A stretch of DNA of 64,000 nt from Microbacterium sp. SMR1 (GTDB lineage: Bacteria > Actinomycetota > Actinomycetes > Actinomycetales > Microbacteriaceae). The position numbers were made by a program, and so were the translations under genes. Location of the stretch: assembly GCF_003289625.1 (NCBI RefSeq), contig NZ_QMBN01000001.1, positions 310,001-374,000 of the forward strand, in the 5' to 3' direction. The notes under the pieces were generated by a model. The model had not been told where the DNA came from. It was given only the letters and a program-made list of their open reading frames with translations, and searched no databases. How positions within the stretch are numbered: the first letter of the stretch is position 1; every line of letters starts with the position of its first letter. Below, piece by piece: positions 50,521 through 60,321 of the stretch.

Positions 50521-50867
50521 TCCGGCCGCGACTCCCGGATCTCGATCACGGTCGGCTTCGCGGGTTCCTGCGGCTTGCTCGGCGACTCCTCCGGGCGCTC
50601 GGGCAGCGCCGCGAGGGGTGAGACGGCCGCGGGTTCGCGCACGTCGTCGCCGACGTTCGCGATGACCACTGCGAAGTAGGGGAGGAAGATCGCACCGACC
50701 GCGAGGGCGGCCGTGTGCCAGCCGTAGGGGGCGATGACGACCATGAGGACGAAGCACACCACGCGCACCGCCATCATGATGAAGTACTTCGTCATGCGAC
50801 GGTTCGAGTCGTCGCGCGGGGCTCGCGGGAGCGAGGTCGCCGACGGTGTGGCGGTCTGATGCTTCAC
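50517..50867 (-). CDS. DUF3099 membrane protein
   Basis: 116 aa. Two short membrane helices (about residues 25-45, MTKYFIMMAVRVVCFVLMVV, and 51-73, WHTAALAVGAIFLPYFAVVI) after a polar N-terminus with the DUF3099 marker RDDSNRRMTKYF, and a Pro/Glu-rich tail. Function unknown. Starts the unit DUF3099 - 71-aa protein - SURF1. GTG start; a TATCCT box lies about 9 nt upstream. Confidence 0.85.
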   Translation of the reverse strand: MKHQTATPSATSLPRAPRDDSNRRMTKYFIMMAVRVVCFVLMVVIAPYGWHTAALAVGAIFLPYFAVVIANVGDDVREPAAVSPLAALPERPEESPSKPQEPAKPTVIEIRESRPE

Positions 50868-50909
50868 GGTGCATCAAGGATACGCCCGCGGTGAGTGGTG
50901 CGGCCGGGC

Positions 50910-52173
<1,264 letters not shown>

Positions 52174-52187
52174 CGCGCCGTCGAGCG

Positions 52188-52877
52188 TCACATGAGCGCG
52201 GCGACGATCTCGCGCCCGAGGCGGTCGGGCTGCGAGAACTGCGGCCAGTGACCTGAACCGAGCTCGACGACCGTGACGTCGTCGAGAGCGTCGAACTCCG
52301 CGAGGAAGGGCGGCCACGCCGTCAGCATCTCGCGGACTCCCGGTTCGTCGGCCGAGCCCGACAGGACAGTCACCGAGATGCCGTGTCGGCGGGCGTCGCG
52401 CAGCTCGACGGCGTCGGTCGGCACCGCCGCCGGAACCGGGTGCGTGCGAGCCGCCCACCGGGCACGCGTGCCGTCGTCGAGGTCGGCGACATCCGGCTCG
52501 TCGAAGAACTCCCAACCGGGGAACGGCACGACGCCGTCGACGACCGGGAACGCCGAGATCTCGGCACCGGGCGCGGGCGGAAGAGTGTCGACGAGGACGA
52601 CCCGCGCGATGCGATCGGGGCGCCGGTCAGCGGCCGCCCACGCGACGTTCCCGCCACCGCTGTGCCCCACGAGAGCGAGCTGGCCGGGGAGGTCGTCGAT
52701 ACGGGCGACCACCGCGTCGACCCAGTCGCGGAGCGTCGACGAGGGCGCTCCGGCGGTGTCGCCGACACCGGGCATCGTGAGGGCGTGCGGGTGGTGTCCG
52801 GCATCGTGGAGGGCGGGGACGACATCGTCCCAGGACGAGGAGTCGAGCCAGAGGCCTGGGATGAGGATCACGTGCAT
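52188..52877 (-). CDS. Alpha/beta hydrolase
   Basis: 229 aa. Oxyanion region ILIPGLWLDSSSW at the N-terminus, the nucleophile elbow LVGHSGGGNVAW with catalytic Ser, and a C-terminal His in LGSGHWPQFSQP. Lipase/esterase-like or dienelactone-like small hydrolase without signal peptide. The substrate cannot be inferred. Leaderless-type TACGGT box 6 nt upstream of the ATG. Convergent with the FabG-like gene (14 bp between stops). Confidence 0.88.
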   Translation of the reverse strand: MHVILIPGLWLDSSSWDDVVPALHDAGHHPHALTMPGVGDTAGAPSSTLRDWVDAVVARIDDLPGQLALVGHSGGGNVAWAAADRRPDRIARVVLVDTLPPAPGAEISAFPVVDGVVPFPGWEFFDEPDVADLDDGTRARWAARTHPVPAAVPTDAVELRDARRHGISVTVLSGSADEPGVREMLTAWPPFLAEFDALDDVTVVELGSGHWPQFSQPDRLGREIVAALM

Positions 52878-52883
52878 GACCCG

Positions 52884-52889
52884 ACCGTA
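52884..52889 (-). promoter_or_regulatory. Leaderless -10 box of the alpha/beta hydrolase gene
   Basis: Minus-strand TACGGT, 6 nt before the ATG at 52877. Confidence 0.4.
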
Positions 52890-52920
52890 GCGCTCGGCCC
52901 GGACACGCGACAGCCTCGTC

Positions 52921-53556
52921 TCAGGGGAGGAGCGGGATGATCTCTCGCAGGTCGACCGGGCCGACCACGACGTCCGCCTGGCGGCGCACCGCGGGCTTGG
53001 CGTTGAACGCGACGCCGAGGCCGGCAGCCGCCATCATCCGCAGGTCGTTCGCCCCGTCGCCGATGGCGATCGTCCGGGTGAGAGGAACCTCGTGACCATC
53101 CGCCCATTCGCGCAGGGACGCTGCTTTGGCCTCCGCGTCGACGATGGCGCCCGCGACCGTGCCGTCCAGCGTTGCGCCGTCGGTGCCGAGCCGATTGGCG
53201 CGCCACAGGTCGACCCCCAGCCCGGGAGCGATGTGATCGAGCACCTCGTGGAAGCCCCCGGAGACGACAGCGGCAGCGCCGCCGCGCTCGTGGATGGCGG
53301 CGATGAGCTCAGCCGCGCCCGGCGTCGGCTCGACGCGCGACCGCACCCGGTCGAAGGCCGTGAGCGGCACTCCCGCGAGCTGTGCGACGCGTGAGCGCAG
53401 GCTCGACGCGAAGTCGACTTCCCCGCGCATCGCCGCCTCCGTCGCGGCGGCGACCTCCGCGCCGCGTCCTGCTTCGTCGGCGATGAGCTCGATGACCTCG
53501 TTGCGCAGGAGGGTCGAGTCGGCATCGAAGACGACGAGGAAACGCGCGTGGGGCAT
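52921..53556 (-). CDS. serB: Phosphoserine phosphatase, SerB type
   Basis: 211 aa, HAD superfamily. Catalytic motif DADSTLLRNEVIELIADEAG with the nucleophile Asp, motif II in VVSGGFHEVLDHIAP (Ser), and motif IV IAIGDGANDLRMMAAAGLGVAFNAKP with Lys before. Removes phosphate from phosphoserine, the last step in serine synthesis. No N-terminal ACT domains, unlike longer actinobacterial SerB2. Start ATG 53556, since TAGCGT lies 7 nt upstream; a GTG at 53565 is possible but fits less well. Confidence 0.93.
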   Translation of the reverse strand: MPHARFLVVFDADSTLLRNEVIELIADEAGRGAEVAAATEAAMRGEVDFASSLRSRVAQLAGVPLTAFDRVRSRVEPTPGAAELIAAIHERGGAAAVVSGGFHEVLDHIAPGLGVDLWRANRLGTDGATLDGTVAGAIVDAEAKAASLREWADGHEVPLTRTIAIGDGANDLRMMAAAGLGVAFNAKPAVRRQADVVVGPVDLREIIPLLP

Positions 53557-53563
53557 GACCACC

Positions 53564-53569
53564 ACGCTA
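53564..53569 (-). promoter_or_regulatory. Leaderless -10 box of serB
   Basis: Minus-strand TAGCGT, 7 nt before the ATG at 53556. Confidence 0.5.
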
Positions 53570-53582
53570 GCGGGAACGCGCG

Positions 53583-54827
53583 TCAGCGCTCGACGCGCGC
53601 GTTCTTGCCGACGACGGTGATGCCGGTGTCGGTCACCGTGAAACCGCGGGCGAGGTCGCGCTCACGGTCGACGCCCACCGTGGCACCGTCTTCGAGCACG
53701 ACGTTCTTGTCGAGGATCGCCCGGTGCACACGCGCCCCCGCGCCGACGCTGACGTAGTCGAACAGCACCGAGTCGGTGATGGTCGCGCCGCCCCCGGAGA
53801 GTGTCCACGGGCCGACGACGCTGCGCTCGAGATGGGTCCCCGACAGCACGGAGCCGAGCGAGACGATCGAGTCGATCGCATTGCCCATGCGTCCCACGCT
53901 GTCGCGGACGAACTTCGCCGGCGGCGAGTTGACGGCTTGGGAGTGGATCTGCCAGTCGGTGTTGTACAGGTTGAAGATCGGCAGCGTCGAGATGAGGTCC
54001 ATGTGGGCGTCGAAGAACGACTCGATGGTGCCGACGTCGCGCCAGTAGTTGCGATCCCGCGGCGTCGAGCCGGGCACGTCGTTCCGCTTGAAGTCGTAGA
54101 CGGCCGCCTCGCCTCGGTTCACGAAGTAGGGGATGATGTCGCCGCCCATGTCGTGGTTCGACGTCGGCAGCTCGCCGTCGGCCTCGACCGCCTCGATGAG
54201 GGCATCGGTGTCGAAGATGTAGTTGCCCATCGAGGCCAGCACCTCGTGCGGCGAGTCGGGCAGCCCGGCGGGGCTCTGCGGCTTCTCGAGGAACTCCCGG
54301 ATGCGGGTCTCGTCAGCGGGGTCGACGTCGATGACCCCGAACTGGTTGGCGAGCCCGATGGGCTGGCGGATGCCGGCGACTGTCGCGCGGGCGCCGGAGG
54401 CGATGTGCGCGTCGAGCATCTGACGGAAGTCCATGCGGTACACGTGGTCGGCGCCGATCACGACGACGATGTCGGGCTTCTCATCGTTGATGAGGTTCAG
54501 GGACTGGAGGATCGCGTCGGCCGAGCCGGAGAACCACCGCTTTCCCAGACGCTGCTGTGCGGGAACGGAAGCCACATAGGAGTCCAGCAGGGCCGACATG
54601 CGCCACGTCTGCGACACGTGGCGGTCGAGGCTGTGCGACTTGTACTGGGTCAGCACGACGACCTGGCGCAGGCCCGAGTTGATCAGGTTCGAGATCGCGA
54701 AATCGATCAGGCGGTACTGGCCGCCGAACGGGACGGCGGGCTTGGCGCGGTCTGCCGTCAACGGCATCAGGCGCTTTCCCTCGCCGCCGGCGAGAACGAT
54801 TCCGAAGACCTTGGGCGCTGCTGGCAT
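53583..54827 (-). CDS. glgC: Glucose-1-phosphate adenylyltransferase
   Basis: 414 aa. Makes ADP-glucose for glycogen or alpha-glucan synthesis. Nucleotide-binding [42 protein letters not shown], the ADP-glucose segments [14 protein letters not shown] and FLEKPQ, and a left-handed beta-helix C-terminus. Starts at ATG 54827 behind a TAGTGT box (6 nt). Divergent from glgA with 47 bp between the start codons, the same arrangement as glgC/glgM in Mycobacterium tuberculosis. Confidence 0.97.
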   Translation of the reverse strand: MPAAPKVFGIVLAGGEGKRLMPLTADRAKPAVPFGGQYRLIDFAISNLINSGLRQVVVLTQYKSHSLDRHVSQTWRMSALLDSYVASVPAQQRLGKRWFSGSADAILQSLNLINDEKPDIVVVIGADHVYRMDFRQMLDAHIASGARATVAGIRQPIGLANQFGVIDVDPADETRIREFLEKPQSPAGLPDSPHEVLASMGNYIFDTDALIEAVEADGELPTSNHDMGGDIIPYFVNRGEAAVYDFKRNDVPGSTPRDRNYWRDVGTIESFFDAHMDLISTLPIFNLYNTDWQIHSQAVNSPPAKFVRDSVGRMGNAIDSIVSLGSVLSGTHLERSVVGPWTLSGGGATITDSVLFDYVSVGAGARVHRAILDKNVVLEDGATVGVDRERDLARGFTVTDTGITVVGKNARVER

Positions 54828-54833
54828 GGCACC

Positions 54834-54870
54834 ACACTAGGCCCGCCGAACGCTCCTGTACTAGCGTTCG
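54834..54870. promoter_or_regulatory. Overlapping glgC/glgA promoters with 8-bp inverted repeat
   Basis: Minus-strand -10 TAGTGT (54834-54839) serves glgC and plus-strand TAGCGT (54862-54867) serves glgA, both leaderless. A perfect inverted repeat CGAACGCT (54847-54854) / AGCGTTCG (54863-54870), 8-nt spacer, covers the glgA -10 and falls in the glgC -35 region. A single regulator bound here could control both genes. Confidence 0.6.
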
Positions 54871-54874
54871 AGAC

Positions 54875-56068
54875 ATGCGTGTAGACATCGTCTCGAAGGA
54901 GTATCCTCCCGCGATCTATGGGGGAGCGGGGGTGCACGTCACCGAGCTCGTCCGCGCCCTGCGCGCGTCGATGGAGGTGCAGGTGCGCGCCTTCGGGGCC
55001 GACCGGGAGGAGCCCGACACCACGTCCTATGCCACCCCGGTCGGACTCCTCGACGCGAACGGCGCGCTGCAGACGCTCGGCACCGACCTCGAGATCGTGG
55101 GGGATGTCGCCGGCGCGGACGTCGTGCACAGCCACACCTGGTACGCCAACTTCGCGGGTCATCTCGCCTCGCTCCTGCACGGCATCCCGCACGTCGTCAC
55201 AGCGCACTCGCTCGAGCCGCTGCGTCCCTGGAAGGCCGAGCAGCTCGGCGGCGGCTACGCCGTGTCGAGCTACATCGAGAAGACGGCATACGAGAACGCG
55301 GCCGCGATCATCGCCGTGAGCGACGGCATGCGCCGCGACATTCTGCGCAGCTATCCGGATCTCGATCCCGAGAAGGTCTCGGTGATCTACAACGGCATCG
55401 ACGTCGAGTCGTGGCGCCCCGTCCACGATCCCGCGGTCCTCGAGCGCCACGGCATCGATCCCGCACGCCCCTCGGTGGTCTTCGTCGGCCGCATCACGCG
55501 GCAGAAGGGGCTGCCCTACTTCCTGCGCGCGGCTCGTCTCCTGCCCGCCGACGTCCAGGTCGTCCTCTGCGCGGGCGCGCCCGACACGGCCGAGATCATG
55601 GCCGAGGTGCAGGGGCTCGTGCGCGAGCTGCAGGCCGAGCGCTCGGGTGTCGTCTGGATCGAGGAGTTCCTTCAGCGCGACGAGCTCTGTGCGATCCTCA
55701 CCGCCGCGACGACGTTCGTCTGCCCGTCGGTCTACGAGCCGCTCGGCATCGTCAACCTCGAGGCGATGGCGTGCGGCGCCGCCGTCGTCGGTACCGCGAC
55801 CGGCGGCATCCCGGAGGTCGTCGTCGACGGCGTGACCGGGCGCCTCGTTCCCATCGAGCAGTCGGACGACGGCACCGGGACGCCGCTCGATCCCGACAGG
55901 TTCGTCGCCGATCTGGCCGCCACCTTGACCGAGGTCGTCTCGGATCCCGAGACGGCGCGAAGCTACGGCGCCGCGGGCCGCGAGCGTGCCGCCGACTCGT
56001 TCAGCTGGGCCGCGATCGCGGACGAGACCGCCGCGTTGTACGCGAGAGTGGCGGGGCTCGGCCGCTAG
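54875..56068 (+). CDS. glgA: Glycogen synthase / maltose-1-phosphate synthase (GlgA/GlgM type, GT4)
   Basis: 397 aa. GT-B glycosyltransferase of family GT4. N-terminal KEYPPAIYGGAGVHVTELVRAL, HSHTWYANFAGHLASLLHGIPHVVTAHSLEPLRPWK, FVGRITRQKGLPYFLRAA and the C-terminal donor site FVCPSVYEPLGIVNLEAMACG. Close relatives in mycobacteria (GlgM) use ADP-glucose and glucose 1-phosphate to make maltose 1-phosphate for the GlgE route; older annotations call them glycogen synthase. No glgE is in the window, so the route is undecided. ADP-glucose would come from the divergent glgC. Confidence 0.93.
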   Translation: MRVDIVSKEYPPAIYGGAGVHVTELVRALRASMEVQVRAFGADREEPDTTSYATPVGLLDANGALQTLGTDLEIVGDVAGADVVHSHTWYANFAGHLASLLHGIPHVVTAHSLEPLRPWKAEQLGGGYAVSSYIEKTAYENAAAIIAVSDGMRRDILRSYPDLDPEKVSVIYNGIDVESWRPVHDPAVLERHGIDPARPSVVFVGRITRQKGLPYFLRAARLLPADVQVVLCAGAPDTAEIMAEVQGLVRELQAERSGVVWIEEFLQRDELCAILTAATTFVCPSVYEPLGIVNLEAMACGAAVVGTATGGIPEVVVDGVTGRLVPIEQSDDGTGTPLDPDRFVADLAATLTEVVSDPETARSYGAAGRERAADSFSWAAIADETAALYARVAGLGR

Positions 56069-56071
56069 GCT
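56066..56071 (+). promoter_or_regulatory. Leaderless -10 box at the glgA stop codon
   Basis: TAGGCT: its first three bases are the TAG stop of glgA, and it ends 6 nt before the ATG at 56078. Confidence 0.55.
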
Positions 56072-56077
56072 GAACCC

Positions 56078-56863
56078 ATGCCGCAGGTCCTGGAGTTCTC
56101 CGACGTCGTCGTCCGCCGAAACGCCCGGAACATCATCGACCGGGTCGACTGGTCGGTTTCCGATGATCAGCGCTGGGTGGTGCTCGGCCCCAACGGCGCG
56201 GGCAAGACGACAGTGCTCCAGCTGGCGGCGAGCCTGCTCCACCCCACCTCGGGGACCGTCGAGATCCTGGGCGAGCGCCTGGGGCGCACCGACGTGTTCG
56301 AGCTCCGCCCGCGCATCGGGTTCGCCTCGTCGGCGATGGCCCGCCGCATCCCGGCTGAGGAGACCGTGCTCGACGTGGTCCTCACCGCCGCCTACGCGGT
56401 GACCGGGCGCTGGCGGGAGGACTACGAGGACATCGATGAGCGGCGCGCGATGCGGGTGCTCGCAGAATGGAAGCTCGACGGTCTGGCCGAGCGCACCTTC
56501 GGCACCCTCTCGGACGGTGAGCAGAAGCGCGTCCAGATCGCCCGCGCCGTCATGACCGACCCCGAGCTCCTGCTTCTGGACGAGCCGACGGCGAGCCTCG
56601 ACCTCGGCGCCCGCGAGGAGCTGCTCGCTCTCCTGGGCGGTTATGCCCAGGCCCCGACCACGCCCGCGATGATCATGGTGACTCACCACGTCGAGGAGAT
56701 CCCGGTCGGGTTCACGCACGTGCTCCTCCTTCGCGAGGGTGGAGTGGTCGCTGCCGGTCCGCTGGCCGAGACGCTCACCGCGGAGAACCTCACCGAGACG
56801 TTCGGTCTGTCCATCACGCTCACCGAGGAGGGCGGTCGCTACGCGGCTCGGGCGGCATCCTGA
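56078..56863 (+). CDS. Orphan ABC transporter ATP-binding protein
   Basis: 261 aa, one ABC module. Walker A GPNGAGKTTVLQLAAS, Q-loop IGFASSAMARRI, signature TLSDGEQKRVQIARAVM (Asp in place of the usual second Gly of LSGGQ), Walker B LLLLDEPTASLDLGA and H-loop MVTHHVEEIPVGF. No permease gene is adjacent. The set of motifs resembles the ModF/YlmA-type soluble ABC proteins. Function and partner unknown; glycan export with the glg genes would be speculation. Own leaderless promoter inside the glgA stop. Confidence 0.9.
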   Translation: MPQVLEFSDVVVRRNARNIIDRVDWSVSDDQRWVVLGPNGAGKTTVLQLAASLLHPTSGTVEILGERLGRTDVFELRPRIGFASSAMARRIPAEETVLDVVLTAAYAVTGRWREDYEDIDERRAMRVLAEWKLDGLAERTFGTLSDGEQKRVQIARAVMTDPELLLLDEPTASLDLGAREELLALLGGYAQAPTTPAMIMVTHHVEEIPVGFTHVLLLREGGVVAAGPLAETLTAENLTETFGLSITLTEEGGRYAARAAS

Positions 56864-56870
56864 ACCTGGT

Positions 56871-56876
56871 AAGATC
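56871..56876 (+). promoter_or_regulatory. rpmE2 promoter -10 box
   Basis: TAAGAT, about 70 nt upstream of the L31 ATG. The resulting leader contains the hairpin at 56911-56930. Confidence 0.5.
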
Positions 56877-56910
56877 GCTCTTTGGTGCAGACGCATCGCA
56901 GACTTCCCTC

Positions 56911-56930
56911 GCCCTGGCAAAATCCAGGGC
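56911..56930 (+). ncRNA. Leader hairpin upstream of L31, possible autoregulatory element
   Basis: GCCCTGG (56911-56917) and CCAGGGC (56924-56930) form a perfect 7-bp stem with the loop CAAAAT, just before the ribosome site of the L31 gene. Ribosomal protein leaders for L31 are known as a class in actinobacteria; whether this one belongs to it would need a covariance-model match. Confidence 0.45.
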
Positions 56931-56947
56931 ACCACGTAAGGAATCCC

Positions 56948-57199
56948 ATGAAGACTGACATCCACCCCGAGTACCGCGCCGTCGTGTTCCGCGACCTGGG
57001 CTCCGGCGAGACCTTCCTGACCCGTTCGACGGTCTCGAGCGACAAGACGATCGAGCTGGACGGTGAGACCTACCCCGTCATCGACGTCGAGATCTCGTCC
57101 GCCTCGCACCCGTTCTACACGGGCAAGCAGCGCATCATGGACTCGGCCGGTCGCGTCGAGAAGTTCAACCAGCGCTTCAAGAACTTCGGCTCCAAGTAG
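56948..57199 (+). CDS. rpmE2: 50S ribosomal protein L31 type B
   Basis: 83 aa. Start [20 protein letters not shown], central [14 protein letters not shown] and the end [20 protein letters not shown]. The zinc-binding CxxC of standard L31 is missing, so this is the zinc-independent type B paralogue, which in other bacteria replaces the zinc form when zinc is scarce. AAGGA precedes the ATG by 5 nt. Zur control is common for such genes, but I did not recognise a Zur box. A terminator follows 14 nt after the stop. Confidence 0.97.
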   Translation: MKTDIHPEYRAVVFRDLGSGETFLTRSTVSSDKTIELDGETYPVIDVEISSASHPFYTGKQRIMDSAGRVEKFNQRFKNFGSK

Positions 57200-57213
57200 G
57201 TCGTTCTTCGATC

Positions 57214-57237
57214 AAGGCCCCGCTTCGGCGGGGCCTT
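57214..57237 (+). terminator. rpmE2 terminator
   Basis: AAGGCCCCGC - TTCG - GCGGGGCCTT: a perfect 10-bp stem with a UUCG tetraloop. It can also act on the convergent gene, which ends at 57275. Confidence 0.92.
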
Positions 57238-57274
57238 CGTCGTTCTCGGCGGTGTGCTGTGCCCGCTCACGCGA

Positions 57275-57961
57275 TCACGGCTTGACGATCGGGATCGACG
57301 CCGTCTCGGCGGCGACCTTGCGGCGGTGCAGGGCGCGTTGCTCGGGCAGGGAGATGTCGAACACGACGGCGAGCAGACGGATGACGGTGGTGACAGCGAT
57401 GCCGACGATGGCCGCCGCCACGATCGGGGCTCCGAGCGCCGATGCGCCGGCGAGCACCGCACACCCCACCGCTGCCGCGACGGCGTAGAGGGAGCCGACG
57501 TGCATGATGGCGACGGGAAGCCCGAGGATGACGTCTCGCAACATGCTGCCGCCGACCGCCGCGCACGAGCCGATGAAGATCGCTGGGACGATCGGAAGTC
57601 CCAGCACGAGGGCCTTGCTGGTTCCGAATGCGCCGAACAAGCCGATGACGACGGCGTCGAGGCCGATGATGACGGCGTTGAGCCGTCGGAAGACGTTCGA
57701 CAGGAGCATTCCCACGAGGGCTGCCGAGGTAGCGGTGATGAGGTACCAGTTGCTCTGCAGCGTGACCGGCTGGACGCCGAGGAGCAGATCGCGGATGAGG
57801 CCGCCGCCCATCCCGATCAGGATCCCGATGATGACCACGCCGAGAGGGTCGAGCCGCTGCTTGCCCACGAACCCCGAGGCGAACAGAGCGCCCTGCACCC
57901 CGCCGAGGCCGACAGCGGTCAGATCCGCCCAGAGCGGGATCACGAACTGAGACTGCGTCAC
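57275..57961 (-). CDS. TRIC/UPF0126 family membrane protein
   Basis: 228 aa. Two copies of the UPF0126 (glycine-transporter-like) domain, each of three helices. Copy 1 includes [22 protein letters not shown] and copy 2 [20 protein letters not shown], with the characteristic GGG/GGS-x-x-RD signature in each. Related prokaryotic TRIC proteins form trimeric cation channels. Helix content and length match. GTG start 57961, 6 nt behind a GACAAT -10 box on the minus strand. Divergent from recO with 36 bp between start codons, so the two promoters overlap. Confidence 0.93.
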   Translation of the reverse strand: MTQSQFVIPLWADLTAVGLGGVQGALFASGFVGKQRLDPLGVVIIGILIGMGGGLIRDLLLGVQPVTLQSNWYLITATSAALVGMLLSNVFRRLNAVIIGLDAVVIGLFGAFGTSKALVLGLPIVPAIFIGSCAAVGGSMLRDVILGLPVAIMHVGSLYAVAAAVGCAVLAGASALGAPIVAAAIVGIAVTTVIRLLAVVFDISLPEQRALHRRKVAAETASIPIVKP

Positions 57962-57967
57962 GGAACC

Positions 57968-57991
57968 ATTGTCGTCGGTCGGCGCGATAAT
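57968..57991. promoter_or_regulatory. Divergent leaderless promoters of TRIC gene and recO
   Basis: Minus-strand GACAAT (57968-57973) and plus-strand GATAAT (57986-57991), each 6 nt from its GTG start. With only 12 bp between the -10 boxes they cannot both be occupied by polymerase at once. Confidence 0.5.
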
Positions 57992-57997
57992 TGGAGG

Positions 57998-58726
57998 GTG
58001 CCCACCTACCGCGACGAGGTCGTGATCCTCCGCACCCACAAGCTGGGTGAAGCGGATCGCATCGTCACGATGCTCAGCCGTCGGCACGGCAAGCTCCGTG
58101 GCGTCGCCAAGGGAGTGCGTCGCACGTCGTCGCGCTTCGGGGCGCGCCTCGAGCCGTTCATGGTCGCCGACGTGCAGATGTACAAGGGGCGGTCGCTCGA
58201 CATCGTTCAGCAGGCCGAGTCGCTCGGGTCGTACGGGGCCGACATCGCGACCGACTACGACCGGTACACCTCGGCGTCGGCGATGGTCGAGGCCGCCGAC
58301 CGTCTGAACGAGGCCGAGACGACTCCGCAGCAGTACCTGCTGCTCGTGGGCGGCCTCCGCGCGCTCGCGCGTGGCGAGCACGACAGTCGCGCTGTGCTCG
58401 ATTCCTACCTCCTTCGCGCCATGGCGCTCTCGGGGTGGGCGCCCTCGCTCGACGCCTGTGCCCGCTGCGGTCGTACCGGGCCGCACGACGGGTTCGTCGC
58501 GCCCCTCGGGGGCTCGGTCTGCGATGCCTGCGCTCCGGCGGGATCGGCCCGCATCGCACCGGAGACCGGCGCCCGGCTCCGCGCCCTCATCGCCGGCGAA
58601 TGGGAAACCGTTGACGCGGGCAGCCCCGGCACCGCCAACGCGGCATCGGGGCTGATCGCCGCGTATGCCCAGTGGCATCTCGAGCGCGGCATCCGGTCAC
58701 TCGGACACATCGGCGCGGCGCGCTGA
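57998..58726 (+). CDS. recO: DNA repair protein RecO
   Basis: 242 aa. RecFOR pathway protein that anneals single strands and helps RecA load on SSB-coated DNA. N-terminal OB-fold: [39 protein letters not shown]. Central helical domain, then a zinc motif with CARCGRTG and CDAC about 25 residues apart. GTG start 57998 behind GATAAT and a GGAGG overlapping the spacer. Followed by uppS, a common actinobacterial neighbour. Confidence 0.96.
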   Translation: MPTYRDEVVILRTHKLGEADRIVTMLSRRHGKLRGVAKGVRRTSSRFGARLEPFMVADVQMYKGRSLDIVQQAESLGSYGADIATDYDRYTSASAMVEAADRLNEAETTPQQYLLLVGGLRALARGEHDSRAVLDSYLLRAMALSGWAPSLDACARCGRTGPHDGFVAPLGGSVCDACAPAGSARIAPETGARLRALIAGEWETVDAGSPGTANAASGLIAAYAQWHLERGIRSLGHIGAAR

Positions 58727-58755
58727 CCACGGTGATGGCGGGCAGCTCGAACGCC

Positions 58756-58761
58756 TAGGCT
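58756..58761 (+). promoter_or_regulatory. Leaderless -10 box of uppS
   Basis: TAGGCT, 7 nt before the ATG at 58769. Confidence 0.55.
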
Positions 58762-58768
58762 CGAACCG

Positions 58769-59572
58769 ATGAGTCCCAAGCCGTACACGCACCGCGACGC
58801 GGTTCCCTATCGCCCCCTCGACTGGACCGGGGTGTACCCGCCGGCGTTCCCGCGAGGCGGCGTCCCGAACCACGTCGCGATCGTCATGGACGGCAACGGA
58901 CGATGGGCCAACCGCCGCGGACTCACCCGCATCGAGGGGCACCGCGCGGGCGAAGAGGTGCTGCTCGACGTCGTCGCCGGCGCCGTCCAGGCCGGCGTCA
59001 AGCACCTGAGCGTCTACGCGTTCTCGACCGAGAACTGGTCGCGGTCGCCTGATGAGGTGCGCTTCCTCATGGGCTACAACCGTGACGTCCTCCACCGTCG
59101 TCGTGATCAGCTCAACGAGTGGGGCGTGCGTGTGCGGTGGGCCGGGCGCAAGCCGCGCCTGTGGGGCTCGGTCATCTCCGAGTTGCAGTACGCCGAGCAG
59201 CTCACCCGCGACAACGACGTCCTCACGCTCACGATGTGCGTCAACTACGGCGGCCGGCACGAGATCATCGATGCGATGCGGGCGATGGGGGAGCAGATCG
59301 CCGCGGGGCGGATGAAGCCCTCCGCCATCACGGAGAAGGCCCTGCGCCGGCACCTCTATGTGCCCGACATGCCCGACGTCGACCTGTTCATCCGTTCGAG
59401 CGGAGAGCAGCGGACCTCCAACTTCCTCCTGTGGGAAGCGGCCTACGCCGAGATGGTGTTCCTCGACACGCTCTGGCCCGACTTCTCTCGTTCGGACCTG
59501 TGGGGTGCGATTCAGCTGTATCTCTCGCGCGACCGCCGGTTCGGCGGCGCTGTCGACGCTCCCACCGCGTGA
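58769..59572 (+). CDS. uppS: Isoprenyl transferase (cis-prenyltransferase, UppS family)
   Basis: 267 aa. Adds isopentenyl units in cis configuration to make the polyprenyl diphosphate carrier for peptidoglycan and other envelope glycans. Motif [27 protein letters not shown] with the catalytic Asp, [13 protein letters not shown], motif with [14 protein letters not shown], and [28 protein letters not shown]. The chain length of the product (C50 or C55 or shorter) cannot be read off. Confidence 0.96.
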   Translation: MSPKPYTHRDAVPYRPLDWTGVYPPAFPRGGVPNHVAIVMDGNGRWANRRGLTRIEGHRAGEEVLLDVVAGAVQAGVKHLSVYAFSTENWSRSPDEVRFLMGYNRDVLHRRRDQLNEWGVRVRWAGRKPRLWGSVISELQYAEQLTRDNDVLTLTMCVNYGGRHEIIDAMRAMGEQIAAGRMKPSAITEKALRRHLYVPDMPDVDLFIRSSGEQRTSNFLLWEAAYAEMVFLDTLWPDFSRSDLWGAIQLYLSRDRRFGGAVDAPTA

Positions 59573-59618
59573 TGCGCGAGCGGGAATAGCCCGCGCGCGC
59601 CAGGACGTTGCACCCGGT

Positions 59619-60296
59619 GTGACGGACGCAATAAAGATCGACGTGTGGAGCGACATCGCCTGCCCGTGGTGCTACATCGGTAAGCGCAACCTCGAGTCGG
59701 GCCTCGCGGCCACGGCGGATGACGAAGACGCTCCGCGCGTCGAGGTGACCTTCCACTCGTTCGAGCTCTCGCCCGACACTCCGGTCGATTTCGAGGGCGA
59801 CGAGCTGGACTTCCTCTCGACGCACAAGGGGATGCCGCGCGAGCAGGTGCAGCAGATGCTCGACAACGTCACCGGCGTCGCGAAGGACGCGGGCCTCGAC
59901 TACCACTTCGACATCCTCAAGCACACCAACACGGTCAAGGCGCACGAGCTGCTGCACGCCGCGAAGGCGGAGGGCCGTCAGCACGAGATGGCCGAGCGCC
60001 TGATGGCGGCGTACTTCACCGAGGGCCGCCACGTCGGACGGATCGACGATCTCGTCGAGCTCGCCGCCGAGGTCGGACTCGACCGCGACGTGATCCGCGC
60101 CGCGCTCGAGTCGGGCGAGCACCTGCCGGCCGTTCGCGCCGATCAGGATCAGGCGCGTTCGTACGGCATCAACGGTGTCCCGTTCTTCGTCATCGACGGC
60201 AAGTACGGCGTCTCCGGAGCGCAGCCTGCCGAGGCGTTCGCGCAGATCGCCCGTCAGGTGTGGGCCGAGCGGAACGGCGTCGAAACCGCGGGCTGA
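59619..60296 (+). CDS. DsbA-family oxidoreductase (FrnE-like)
   Basis: 225 aa. Thioredoxin fold with an inserted helical domain. The active site is CPWC in WSDIACPWCYIGKRNLESGL, and the cis-Pro loop is GINGVPFFVIDGKYGVSGAQ. No signal peptide, so a cytosolic FrnE-like enzyme, a group linked to polyketide isomerisation or oxidative-stress tolerance. GTG 59619 is the start; a GTG two bases upstream is out of frame. Sits after uppS and before the convergent glutathione peroxidase. Confidence 0.92.
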   Translation: MTDAIKIDVWSDIACPWCYIGKRNLESGLAATADDEDAPRVEVTFHSFELSPDTPVDFEGDELDFLSTHKGMPREQVQQMLDNVTGVAKDAGLDYHFDILKHTNTVKAHELLHAAKAEGRQHEMAERLMAAYFTEGRHVGRIDDLVELAAEVGLDRDVIRAALESGEHLPAVRADQDQARSYGINGVPFFVIDGKYGVSGAQPAEAFAQIARQVWAERNGVETAG

Positions 60297-60321
60297 GCGC
60301 GGTCCGCACACGCGCGGGGGG

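Noticed and set aside
54847..54870. LexA (SOS) box in the glgC-glgA gap
   Set aside because: The actinobacterial SOS box has GAAC and GTTC four bases apart. Here GAAC and GTTC are 14 bases apart, so the repeat is a different element.
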